64,000 nt of DNA, taken from the NCBI GenBank assembly GCA_014843695.1, contig CM026394.1:42359553-42423552 (forward strand), given 5' to 3'. Position numbers and translations under genes: made by a program. Source of the stretch: Archivesica marissinica. Lineage: Eukaryota > Mollusca > Bivalvia > Venerida > Vesicomyidae. Below are positions 21,263 through 33,400 of the stretch, in pieces. The notes beneath the pieces are model-generated. The model was not told the DNA's origin. It ran no database searches and saw only the letters and a program-made list of their open reading frames with translations. How positions within the stretch are numbered: position 1 is the stretch's first letter; every line of letters begins with the position of its first letter.

Positions 21263-21490
21263 AAACGTATTAGAAACGCAACCATATACATAAGAATATT
21301 TAATAATCAACATTGAATTTCAACGCATACAATTATTAATTTCACTAAGCTAGTCTATGCACTAGACAATCACCTAAAATAATCCATTTCTCACAGTTTC
21401 AGTAGTATATAGTGTATAACTAGAAAATATATTTGCAATATAGAGTATGTACACAGAAAATAAAATTCTTACAGAAAATAAAATTCTAAG
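21263..21490 (+). repeat. Duplicated segment, second copy
   Basis: See 18733-18972. This copy differs by a few small indels and directly follows the MITE. Confidence 0.75.
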
Positions 21491-21846
21491 TAAATAACCT
21501 AATTAAGTCCCTTGAGTATCCAACAATTGCCATGCTCTATACTCTGATACGCGTCGCAACATCCGTGAATCGTAACATATCCGTTCAATTCACTACATTA
21601 ACTATGCCTATGTCATTCTGTAAATTATCCAAGTGTTCTTCGCCTTTATGAAAGGCGAAACATGCACCCAAAAAACGCCATTGTTTCTTCCTGACCTATG
21701 ATCCCACTAAATCAACTCCTCGCTAAAAATAGATTCTTACATTAGTGGAATTCTCTCTAGATTGATTAACCATACTGTTATTGGCAACTTTGAATACCTT
21801 GTTCCAAATGACGAGTGAAGAGTAAAACGTGTTTCGACACGAAATT
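21491..21846. other. Unremarkable AT-rich stretch
   Basis: No gene or repeat recognised. Confidence 0.5.
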
Positions 21847-22093
21847 GGCTGTCCGATTAGCGCAGTGGTTAGCGCGCTCGCTTCTCACCAATGCAATCCG
21901 GGTTCGATCCTCGGACCGGGAAGTATGTGAGATGGTACGGTGGTCGCAAGGTCGGACAGGTGGGTTTTCTCCGGGTACTCTGGCTTCCTCCCACACGAAT
22001 GACCACACACACACACGCTTTCATCCGCGCTAACGAGAGTGATTAATATAAGTTGTTAAAACTTGCTTCGCAATCGTTGTAAAATAAATAAAT
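21847..22093 (+). mobile_element. SINE-c, full-length
   Basis: GGCTGTCCGATTAGCGCAGT head, GGGTTCGATCCTCGGACCGG, tail TCGCAATCGTTGTAAAATAA. Confidence 0.9.
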
Positions 22094-22662
22094 GTTAAAC
22101 TTGTTTAGACACACCTACGTTAATAGGAAATAACATTCGTTACGTTATAGACGCTTCCCATTGTACGGTACGTCGTCACAAAATAAATACTCGAGACAAA
22201 CCGGGTGTTCCATGATCAATCGCCAAAGATAGATGACCGTGACATAACGTCGGCAAGGCATGGGTTATGACGTTATGATGTGGGCTCATATTTCGACCTA
22301 TAAGAACGCCGTACGTTTCTAAATATAGCGCTTGATTGAGCAGGTGTTCGATGATTCATCACGCCATAAAAGGGGTTGGCTACAGATGGAACAAAACAGT
22401 TTAAATGGATTTCCTAAGTTTCATCAGTTAATCACAAGTATTCTGTAATACTTGAAAGAATTACTAAAAAGGAAAGCATACTATACATTATATATACATA
22501 TAATATGCATTTTAAGAACACAAAATAAACTACTCTACACAATAAAATCTTAATTAAAATGGTACAACATTTACATGTATGTTTTAAATTGGTAGAAAGT
22601 ATAATTTTGAACAACAATTCAGAATTACTATAAATACAAAAGAGGTTTTCAATATAAATATA
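22094..22662. other. AT-rich stretch without recognised feature
   Basis: Open frames here are short and show no family motif. Confidence 0.5.
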
Positions 22663-22855
22663 TACAGTCAAACCTGTCTATAAAGGCCACCCTCGGGAAT
22701 GTCAAAAAGTGGCCTTTGTTGGCAGGTGGCCTCTCAATAGAGGGTTAAATGCATTGAAAATGGTTCGACGGGAGAGGCAAATGGTGGTCTTTAGAGACAG
22801 GTTTTTCATATGCGGCCTTTATTCGGAGGTGGCCTTTAGCACAGGTTTGACTGTA
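22663..22855. mobile_element. Tc1-like MITE, second family
   Basis: TACAGTCAAACCTGTCTA at the left and TAGCACAGGTTTGACTGTA at the right, TA at both ends, 193 bp. Interior repeats GTGGCCTTT motifs. Confidence 0.85.
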
Positions 22856-22925
22856 ATACGAATTTTACCAACAAATAAATTACTTTAAAATGAAATTATC
22901 TAGCGATCTAGTGATATTTGCAACA

Positions 22926-23048
22926 TACATATAGAATGCATTGGAAACCTTTTTTGGGAGTGTAACTGTGTCCAAATTTTATGGAACAGACTAAATCAAT
23001 TTCTTAGCACCCACTTTCAACTTAGAAAATATAAGCTTTTGTATTAAT
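22926..23048 (+). mobile_element. LINE fragment (C-terminal motif)
   Basis: Plus-strand codons read IECIGNLFWECNCVQILWNR and then NQFLSTHFQLRKYKLLY. The pattern FWEC..(V)Q.LW is typical of LINE C-termini (usually H-x-F-x2-C). The His position is changed. Sequence to about 23160 may be further decayed element. Confidence 0.55.
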
Positions 23049-23690
23049 AAAGGCAATATCATAAAATGTCGTGATCATTTTAATTATTCCAAATGAAATA
23101 GAAAGTGTGTTCCCAACATCGAGCAGTTTCTAAATTACTTGAAAATAAGAATATCTCTTGGTCACGCTCGCCCACATGGTTCGCCGGCGGCGAGGGTTAA
23201 TAAGCTCAATCATCATCACAAACAGAGATAGCAATTATTGAATATAAAGTAAATGATCAAAGGACAAAATGGTTATTCCTTCATTTTGCAATCATTATCT
23301 AAACCAACTTACTAAACTACTAATAGAAGTGTATAGGAAAAACCTGTGCAAAGGTAAAAAAAATAAAATAAAAATAAATAAAGTTTCATTTTTCTCAATT
23401 AATACGCAGAATGTGGCAATGTAAATTTTACTTATACTATTGTTCGTTTAGAAATAGAACAGTTATATTATGTACGAAAGAATGGTACACACATAACTTA
23501 TACATATGCAGTGGAGATATACTATTCTATACGGAACCATAGTCATGCAAAGGTTTATCATTGTTATATATGTATAATTATGTTAGTAATAGTATGTGCC
23601 GAGTGTATTGTATTGATTGTAATACCTCATTTAATCATGTATGTCATAAAATGGGAGAATGAAAGATAGTTGATGTGACTTGACTTGTAA
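23049..23690. other. AT-rich sequence with one repeat fragment
   Basis: Only the inverted repeat relative at 23160-23232 is recognised. Confidence 0.5.
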
Positions 23691-23976
23691 GACGGATCTG
23701 TAGTCCAGTGGTAAAACGCCGGACTGGTAATCCAGGGATCGCAGGTTCGATCCCCCGTCTGACCCGAATAAAATTATCAGTCTTTCAGATGGGACGTTAA
23801 ACCGAGGTCTCGTGTCGGTGCTTTACACCGTGCACGTAAAAGAACCAGAGGAGACTCTGGAATGGGTCTCTGTCTGTATCATGCACTATCCTCCAAAAAT
23901 CTAAAATGACTAATCTCTTCAGGTGTCGGTCATATGGGTAACCGGTAGCGACGATAAATAAACGTAAACACACAAA
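23691..23976 (+). mobile_element. SINE-a, full-length
   Basis: GACGGATCTGTAGTCCAGTG head, GCAGGTTCGATCCCCCGTCT, GGGACGTTAAACCGAGGTCT, tail GACGATAAATAAACGTAAAC. Confidence 0.9.
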
Positions 23977-24019
23977 GGATATACATTTTACCTCTATAAA
24001 ATGCACAGTTTCGTTTTGG

Positions 24020-24295
24020 TTTTGACTTTTTACATTAAATGTGTTTCCATATGCTACATTTTACATTAAATGTGTTTTCATATGCTCCATTTTACATTAA
24101 ATGTGTTTTCATATGCTCCATTTTACATTAAATGTGTTTTCATATGCTCCATTTTACATTAAATGTGTTTTCATATGCTCCATTTTACATTAAATGTGTT
24201 TTCATATGCTCCATTTTACATTAAATGTGTTTTCATATGCTCCATTTTACATTAAATGTGTTTTCATATGCTCCATTTTACATTAAATGTGTTTT
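24020..24295 (+). repeat. 31-bp minisatellite, about nine units
   Basis: Unit CCATTTTACATTAAATGTG plus TTTTCATATGCT. Its left edge follows the dispersed-repeat fragment at 23977-24022. Confidence 0.95.
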
Positions 24296-24599
24296 CTCAG
24301 AAGGGTTTTTAATTTTTTTCATGATTAAATATGTTGTTAAAAATGTCTCCACCAGACAAGGGAGGGGCACATTACACAATGGCAGTTTTATAACATGCAC
24401 ACTGCTTACATAGAAATTAATTTTGGATTAAATGTAGGCATGTTAATATATACTTGTATACTACATATTCATCTAATGCGACACTACATCAGTGAGCAAA
24501 TTTCTACAGAATATATTTTCCTATTATATGGTATATATTTTTTCTAATAAACAAACGCCGTATACGCGGTGTGTTGCTATATAACAAAATAATGTAAAT
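24296..24599. other. AT-rich flank of the gypsy element; no LTR recognised
   Basis: I looked for a match to the 3' flank of the pol region and found none. Confidence 0.5.
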
Positions 24600-25160
24600 A
24601 GAGTCGACATCCATGCGCAATACTACTCGTGTATCCCGAATAACACGATTTATAGTACATATTTCAGCCCTACTGGATACAGTGTCTTGCGTAAGTATTA
24701 TTTCAGTCATTTTTATAGAGAGCAATTATCTGATTTGACTATGGAACCACTTATTGATTTTATTTCTGTTGAATGTGCTGATGGTCAGCAACTGCCATAT
24801 TTAGGCTGTATCGGGGCCGATGTTGTGATTGATGAAGGTCTGGAGAAAGCTCGACCGCAGTCATGTATATTTTTAGTGGCACCTGATACTAGGTATTCTA
24901 CACGCACACCAATTATATTGGGGGCAAATATTTTACAAATTTTATTGCAGGATTGCAAAGATACGTTTGGCAATCAGTACTTACAGAAAGCCAAATTGTT
25001 TACACCATGGTATCTCAGTTTTAGAGCCATTGTGATAAAAGAACAGTCTTTGAGGAAGAACAAGGACAGACTAGCAATAGTCAACATTGCATTGTCTAAT
25101 AAGGTTATTCTTGGACCTAATGATGTCAAGAACATACAGGTTAATGATGATAGGAAATAG
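24600..25160 (+). pseudogene. Retropepsin region of gypsy pol
   Basis: The catalytic motif, usually DTG in this family, reads DTV (24676-24684) within a hydrophobic ALL context, so it would be inactive. A frameshift follows; the later frame has FYREQLSDL, ADGQQLPYLGCIG and the flap/terminal motif IILGANIL. Reading stops at 25158. Confidence 0.78.
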
Positions 25161-25187
25161 AAATATCACAGGACTAATGCCATTGTA

Positions 25188-27021
25188 TTGGAAACAGATG
25201 ATGCAAGTATACCACCATTTATTGATGTGACACCAGCATTAGTTGATTATGACTATGAGAATAATAATAATTTTATTGTTACACTCTCAAATGTCACAAC
25301 TAATACTGCTGTCATTCAACCGGGTGCCATACTGTGTGAGTTGCAACCAGTAACCATTACTGAGAATGCCATACAGAAAGAAGATATAGACAGGAAACAA
25401 ACGAAGATAGTGGAGGAATTAGATTTAGACAATGATACCCTATTAGATGAGGAACACAAAATTAAGCTGAGACTACTTCTTTTGCAACACAAGGATATAT
25501 TTTCAACTTCTGATATATATATATATATATTGGTCAATGTGACAAGGTTAAACATCGGATAGGCTTACTTGATGATACACCGTTTAAGCTGAGACACAGG
25601 CTAATACCCCCACACATGGTTGAAGAAGTAAGACAGCACTTAGAGCTGCTACTTGCATGTGGAATCATTAGACCATCACGATCGCCATGGGCAACTCCTG
25701 TTGTCTTAGTCCGCAAGAAAAATGGTAATTTTAGAATGTGCATAGATTATCGCATGCTAAATTCTAAATCAGTGCAAGACTCTTACGCACTTTCCAGGAT
25801 AGATGATGTACTAGACTGTCTGCATGGTGTAACATATTTTAGTACTTTGGACATGAAGTCAAGTTATCATCAAATGGATATTGAAGAGGACCACAAACAA
25901 CGTTTACAGTTGGAGCACTAGGTCTTTGGGAATTCAACAAACTACCATTTGGAATAACCAGTGCACCTGTAAGCTTTGAACGCTTGATGGAAGATTGTCT
26001 ACAGGGTCTTAACATGAAGATATGTGTCATTTACTTAGATGATCTTATTATATTTAGTAAGACATTTGAAGAACATTTAGAGAACATGGAGAAAGTGTTC
26101 AATAGGTTGAAAGAGTATGAACTCAAGCTTGCATAGGAGAAATGTTGTTTCGTCCTAAAGAAAGTTGGATTTCTTGGACACATCGTTGGTAGTGATGGTG
26201 TCGAACAAGATCCAGCCAAAACAGATAAGGTACGAAATTGGCCGACACCAGCTAATGCAGATGAGCTGAGGAGTTTCTGACAGTGTGCTGGTTATTATAG
26301 GCGATTTGTAAAAGACTATAGTAAGATTACTAGGCCATTGGCTGATTTGTTGCCACCTACAACGCCAAAGAAAGGATCAAAGAACAACAAAAAAGAATGG
26401 AAATGGACACAGACAGAGTAGGATATATTTGATGATTTAAAAATTGTTTTATCATCCCCGCCAATATTGGCATATCCCAACTTTGAGTTACCGTTTGAAT
26501 TGCACACAGATGCGTCATCTAAAGGTCTGGGAGCTGTCTTTTGTCAGAAACAGGGGGATTACAAACGTGTCATAGCTTATGCAAGTCGTTCTCTTAGTAA
26601 ATCAGAGAAAAATTATGCTGCATTTAAGCTAGAGTTCCTGGCTCTAAAATGGTCCATAACAGAGAAGTTCTCTGATTATTTGATGAACGGTAAGTTTCTA
26701 GTTTTAACTGATAATAACCCGTTGACCTACATACATACGACTGCAAAGTTAGATGCAACCGGTCAGAGATGAGTATCTGGATTGGGAAATTACTCATTTG
26801 AAATTGCTTACCGAAGTGGTCGCAATAATGCAGTTGCTGATGCGTTATGTCGCTATCCGCATGAAAGAGTAATGCATGGCGAAGAGACAGTTAAGATTGA
26901 CTGCGATACAGTCAAATCTATATGTGGATGTATTAACTCCATACCATTAATAGAGACTCTACCTACGTTGTGTATGAACATTATCGATGTTACAGAAGAT
27001 CCAGGACAACATATGGCTTAG
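25188..27021 (+). pseudogene. Reverse transcriptase and RNase H of gypsy pol
   Basis: RT landmarks: PSRSPWATPVVLVRKKNG, CIDYRMLN, FSTLDMKSSYHQM, LPFGITSAP and the catalytic YLDD at 26032-26043. RNase H landmarks: HTDASSKGLGAVFCQ, FKLEFLALKW, LTDNNPLTYI. Interrupted by one frameshift near 25900 and five stops. The linker 25188-25555 has little conservation I can name. Confidence 0.88.
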
Positions 27022-27127
27022 ATAGAGATGAGAGAGGTCAGAAGAGCACAGCAACAGGATAGTTTGGTAGACAGATGGAGAATTGCTACCATCGACCAAA
27101 CTATACCAACACATGTATTGAGTAAAG

Positions 27128-28951
27128 ATGAAAAGACAATTAAGAAACTTTGACATCAAAAGGGGCATTCTATTTAGAAAGCTGCACAAAAATGATGAAG
27201 ATATTGAACAGTTATTTCTGCCGGAACGTTACATAAAAGAAGTCCTGAAAAGGTTACACAATAAGGTGAGTCATCCTGGCCGAGATAGAACCATGCGACT
27301 ACTTCGTGGTAGGTTTGGTCATTGGCCAGGGATGTCGTCGGATGTCGATAGTTGGATAAGGAACTGCGAACGTTGTTCACGCAGAAAGAGTTCAGTTCAC
27401 ACTAGAGCACCTTTAGTGAACGTGCACACTACTTATCCACTTGAATTGGTTTGTTTTGATTTTTTAACACTTGAACCTGCTAAAGGAGGGATTTCTAACA
27501 TCTTAATAATAACAGACCATTATACCAAATTTGCAATGGCAATTCCAACGAAAATCTAGACTGCTAGGACAACTGCAGAAACATGTTACCAACATTTTAT
27601 TGTACGTTATGGAATTCCATCTAGGTTACACTCCGATCAAGGCACTAACTTTGAAAGCGATATTATTAAGGAATTGTGCAAATTGACTAACATGGAGAAA
27701 AGTCATACTTCCGTGTCCGGAAAAGTTTAATCGCACACTGTTGGATATGATAGGTACATTGGAAGAAGAACAGAAAGTTGATTGGAAGAAATATGTGCAT
27801 CATTTCGTGTATGCGTATAATTGCACGCCACACGAAAGCACCAGGGTATCGCCTTTCGAGTTAATGTTTGGTCGAAAACCCAAACTACCAATTGATGCCG
27901 TATTTCAACAAACCAATAAAAAATCGCTCAATAGGACGACAGCTGAGTATATTGATGACATGAAAGAAAGAATAGGAAAGAATAGAAGGATTGTAGATGA
28001 ACATATTTCAAAGGCGAAGGATAGACAGAAAACACTTTATGATAAGAATGCAAGAGCAGCGAAAATAGATATTGGCGACAGAGTCTTAGTGCGAATCTTA
28101 GCATTTACAGGGAAACATAAGATAGCTGACACGTTTGAGAAGGATATATATAACGTGACAGAACAAGTGAATGAAAACACTCCAGTCTATAGAGTCAAAT
28201 CAACAGTTTCAGGGAGGATTAAAACCTTGCACTGGAATCATTTATATCTGATAGAACATCATGATTTGATAAATGATGAAATACAACCGGAAGTATACGA
28301 CGGTTTAGCTGAAGATTATTCTAGTGTTAGAGAAGTTGAAGGTAAAGGTGTAGAAATTAGTGACGTCACAGATACGGAAAATTCAGATGATGGAACAGGA
28401 GACGATGTTGTAATATATACAACATCCGGGGACGCCCAAGAACCTGTAGTAATTACTGATGTAGAGGATGTGGAAATTGACATGGCTGATGTTATAGATA
28501 TATTACCCAGAAATAATGTCGAGGAAGATGTTAATGAATATGTCATAGGAGTAACAGAAGACAACGTAGAGGAAATAAACGTTGATAATGCAATATGTGC
28601 AGAGGTTGATGTTGACATAGTTGAGCGCGACGAAGAGACACATATAACCAGATAGACTGACAGTATAGAAGGTGCGACAGATGTTGATGATAGAAATCAC
28701 AACGAGATAGAAATAGAGACCGGAACTATAGAGAAAGCACCGATACCATTACCTAGACGATCAATACGTGAGAAGAAACTACCGAAGAGATACGAAGATT
28801 TCCAGATGTTAAGTGTTGTACCAAGGCCACAAGATCCAAGATTCAAAGCTTTGAAACAAGTTATGGAATCTGGAGTCTTGGACACCTTAGACAGTGAAAT
28901 TGCGAGAAGATTAGTAAACAAAAAATATATTTCAATGATATGTTTATTTTA
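27128..28951 (+). pseudogene. Integrase and C-terminal region of gypsy pol
   Basis: HHCC zinc motif: LHNKVSH then CERC near 27255-27390. Core: CFDFLTLE with the first Asp, LHSDQGTNFES with the second. The third catalytic acid, Glu of EKFNRTL, appears after a frameshift at 27714 and an apparent deletion of several codons before it. The downstream frame (27741-28655) holds SPFELMFGRKP and an acidic tail; after a TAG it continues to 28951. Confidence 0.85.
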
Positions 28952-30430
28952 ATTATATGTGTTTTTAACCCATGTATGCTGTAAGTTGTATTTTTTATAT
29001 GAAAATTTGATTATCAAGAACAGATTGTGGTATAATCAAGTAAATTATACTCACTTAAAATAGAGTTGATATTTGTGAGGACACAATGTCAGCAGGGGAG
29101 ACCAGAAGTCAGAATACATATATATAATTATATTGATAGGTGAGCTAGTGTAGACATATGGGTAGATACATACATTTGGTCTTGTATGAAGTAGTGTACT
29201 AGTCACATAGATTATTGAGTACTTATGTAAGTTATGTATATATTATAGTGATTGTAGTAAATAGAGGACCAACCATTTGACGCATTGACATGGACGATGT
29301 TGACAGTTGAGAAAGTGGACCATTTGTTGTTTTTTTTATAGTAATTCATTGTTTTTAACGTGTAATGACGAGGACGTAATTTCTCAGACCAGGGAAATAT
29401 GTAACAGTGTGAAATCTTTTAATTAAACAGAGTTATCAGTTATGTCCCTTTCACTGAAATGTACATAATTCAGAGCTATGTTTAGAAAATATCCCATGTT
29501 ACACATGGAAGGTCACGTGACAGAACAGCTGTTCAGTGCCACCATATTCCAGTCACGGAGAGGACCACGTGTGTTTTATTTGTGTGGGACAGTTTTTATA
29601 TTTTAACAAGGTAAATATGCTTTCAAATGTTTTGGGAGTTATTGCATTCAGTGCACACAGATAATATACAGGTTTAAAGTGAACTTGTTTGTGTTGGCAT
29701 TCCATTTTTGGCAGTAAATAAGTAAAACATTTACATTGAATGTTCTTTTGGTAAAGGTCAAGCTAGCAGCATTGAATTGTCTGTTTCTAATATTTCTAAT
29801 AGTTATTAATAATAATAACACGACATTCATAATTGCATATTGTCTCTTACACACACGTAATACTTATTTGCAGGGTTTTGTTATTTGTCTAACAACCACG
29901 TTCAACGTTGGGAGAGAATGAATTGGGCGAAAGGAAACACTCGTTCCACAAATGGTAAGCTTTATAAAGAGTGTAATTAAATGTACATTGAAGAATTAAA
30001 TTGTTTAATGCTACATTTATTTGATTGAATATGTGATGTTTATTTATTATGTTGATGTCTGTTGGATATCTCGCTATAGAAGATTTATAGTCATGCTTCT
30101 GAGTCTTTGGTGACACTGGACTCATTGATTGGTTGTGAAATGATAATGCCAGAAATAACAATTACCACTGTGACATATGATGTACAATTTGAATATATAG
30201 ATAATATGTCTTTCAGGAGTATTGATGGATAAGACATATTATTCATTGCTGTTTATATATATATATTTCAGAGTGTTTAAAACATTCCAACTACCACAGG
30301 CCCATATTGTAATAAATGAATTATTGCAACTATACAGATGTGTTGACCAGTCACTAAGTCCAAATCATCATTATGTAACCCACACCCCCTCAGGACATAT
30401 AATTACAAAGAGCTAGTCGAAAGGGGTACC
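28952..30430. other. 3' flank of the gypsy element, possible LTR remnant
   Basis: AT-rich. A retroelement-like boundary could be at 29400 (GGGAAATATGTAACAGTG) but I cannot confirm a repeat. Short open frames here have no recognisable domain. Confidence 0.4.
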
Positions 30431-30439
30431 TGAATACCG

Positions 30440-33400
30440 AGAGGCTACAGGTAAAATAAGACAGTTAGAGCCTAAATTGTAACGTAGTATACACCTCTCG
30501 ACATTTGTTATTCCATTATCGGTAATATACGACAGTTAGAGCCTAAATTGTAACGTAGTATACACCTCTCGACATTTGTTATTCCATTATCGGCAACATA
30601 CGACAGCTAGAACCTAAATTGTAATGTAGATTCCACCTCTCGACATTTGTTATTCCATTATCGGTAACATACACCAGTTAGAGCCTAAATTGTAACGTAG
30701 ATTCCACATCTCGACATTTGTTATTCCATTATCGGCAACATACGACAGCTAGAACCTAAATTGTAACGTAGATTCCACCTCTCGACATTTGTATTTAATT
30801 TATCATTATTATACCACAGGCAGAGTATCAAGCATATAGTAACTAGCTGTTATATAGCGGGTACACTACCACCGATTGACTATAAATTGTAACGGCTGTT
30901 CTATCGCTCGACCAAATGCTTATTTTGATAGCCATATACTCTGATACAGACGGATCTGTAGTCCAGTGGTAACATCGCAGGTTCGACCCAAGGTCTGACC
31001 CTATGGGACGTTAAACCGAGGTCTCGTGTCGTGCTTTACACCGTGCACGTAAAAGAACCAGAGGAGACTCTGGAATGGGTCTCTGTCTGTATCATTGCAC
31101 TATCCTACAAAATCTAAAATAACTAATCTCTTCAGGAGGCGTCGCTCATATGGGCAACCGGTAGCGACGATAAATAAACGTAAAACACACACACATCGCT
31201 CGACATTTGTAATTCAATTAGTGGTAGAATACAACCGATAGATTGTATATTGTAATGGAGTTTTCATCTCTCTTGTGAATAATTTAGGGGTAAATTACGA
31301 TCGATCGAGTATCAATTCCATCTCGCATCATTTGTATTTAACTCAGCGGTAACATACCATAGGTAGAAAATAAATTAGATTTCATCTCTCGGCATTTGTA
31401 AATAATTAGCGGTAAATATCAATCGATTGAGTATCAATTTCATCTCAAATCATTTGTAATTAAATTAGCGGAACATATCACCGATAGTGTATCAATTCCA
31501 TCTCAAATCATTTGTAATTAAATTAGCGGTAACATACCAGAGATAGAAAATATATTGCAAAGGAGTTTCATCGCTCGACATTTATAATTAACTTAGTGCT
31601 ACAATACCACCAATAGAGGATACATTGCAACGGAGATTTCATCTCTCGACATTTGTAATTAACACAGTGCTACAATACCATCAATAGAAGATAAATTGCA
31701 ACGGAGATTTCATCTCTCGACATTTGTAATTACCTTAGTGCTACAATACCACCAATAGAAGATAAATTGCAACGGAGATTTCATCTCTCGATATCTGTAA
31801 ATACATTTACTGCTACAATACCACCAATAGAAGATAAATTGCAACGGAGATTTCATCTCTCGTCATTAGTAATTACCTTAGTGCTATAATACCACCAATA
31901 GAGGATAAATTGCAACGGAGATTTCATCTCTCGACATTTGTAATTAACTTAGTGCTACAATACCACCAAAAGAGGATACATTGTAATGGAGATTTCATCT
32001 CTCGACATTTGTAATTAACTTAGTGCTACAATACCACCAATAGACGATACATTGTAATGGAGATTTCATCTCTCGACATTTGTAATTAACTTAGGGCTAC
32101 AATACCACCAATAGAAGATAAATTGTAATGGAGATTTCATCTCTCGACATTTGTAATTACCGTAGTGCTACAATACCACCAATAGAAGATAAATTGCAAT
32201 GGAGATTTCATCTCTCGATATCTGTAAATACCTTTACTGCTACAATACCACCAATAGAAGATAAAATTGTAATGGAGATTTCATCTCTCGACATTTGTAA
32301 TTAACTTAGTGCTACAATACTACCAATAGAAGATAAATTGTAATGGAGATTTCATCTCTCGACATTTAGAATTAACGTAGTGCTACAATACCACCAATAG
32401 AAGATAAATTGTAATGGAGTTTTCATCTCTCGACATTTGTAATTAACTTAGTGCTACAATACCGCCAATAGAAGATAAATTGCAATGGAGTTTTCATCTC
32501 TCGATATCTGTAAATACTTTTACTGCTACAATACCACCAATAGAAGATAAATTGCAATGGAGATGTCATCTCTCGACATTTGTAATTAACTTAGTGCTAC
32601 AATACCACCAATAGAAGATAAATGGTAATGGAGATTTCATCTCTCGACATTTGTAATTAACTTAGTGCTACAATACCACCAATAGAAGATACATTTTGTA
32701 ATGGAGATTTCATCTCTCGACATTTGTAATTAACTTAGTGCTACAATACCACCAATAGAGGATACATTGTAATGGAGGTTTCATCTCTCGACATTTGTAA
32801 TTAACTTAGTGCTACAATACCACCAATAGAAGATAAATTGTAATGGAAATTTCATTTATCGACATTTGTAATTAACTTAGTGCTACAATACCACCAATAG
32901 AGGATACATTGTAATGGAGTTTTCATCTCTCGACATTTGTAATTAACTTAGTGCTACAATACCACCAATAGAAGATAAAAATGTAATGGAGGTTTCATCT
33001 CTCGACATTTGTAATTAACTTAGTGCTACAATACCACCAATAGAAGATACATTGTAATGGAGATTTCATCTCTCGACATTTGTAATTAACCTAGTGCTAC
33101 AATACCACCAATAGAGGATACATTGTAATGGAGATTTCATCTCTCGACATTTGTAATTAACTTAGGGCTACAATACCACCAATAGAAGATACATTGTAAT
33201 GGAGATTTCATCTATCGACATTTGTAATTACCTTAGTACTACAATACCATCAATAGAGGACAATACCACCAATAGAGGATAAATTGCAACGGAGATTTCA
33301 TCTCTCGATATCTGTAAATACATTTACTGCTACAATACCACCAATAGAAGATAAATTGCAACGGAGATTTCATCTCTCGTCATTTGTAATTAACTTAGTG

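Larger units (their letters stand above)
24600..28951 (+). mobile_element. Degenerate Ty3/gypsy-type LTR retrotransposon (pol only)
   Basis: Order protease, reverse transcriptase, RNase H, integrase, then a basic/acidic tail, which is the Ty3/gypsy order. No gag and no 5' LTR were found. Frame breaks and stops occur at about 24690, 25900, 26134 (TAG), 26278 (TGA), 26419 (TAG), 26770 (TGA), 27019 (TAG), 27557 (TAG), 27714 and 28653 (TAG). The element is antisense to the SLC28 genes. Sequence after 28951, from about 29401 (TGTAACAGTG), might be a 3' LTR, but no second copy is available to prove it. Confidence 0.9.

Noticed and set aside
28952..29960. 3' LTR of the gypsy element
   Set aside because: A TGTAACAG boundary is suggestive, but without a second copy it cannot be supported.
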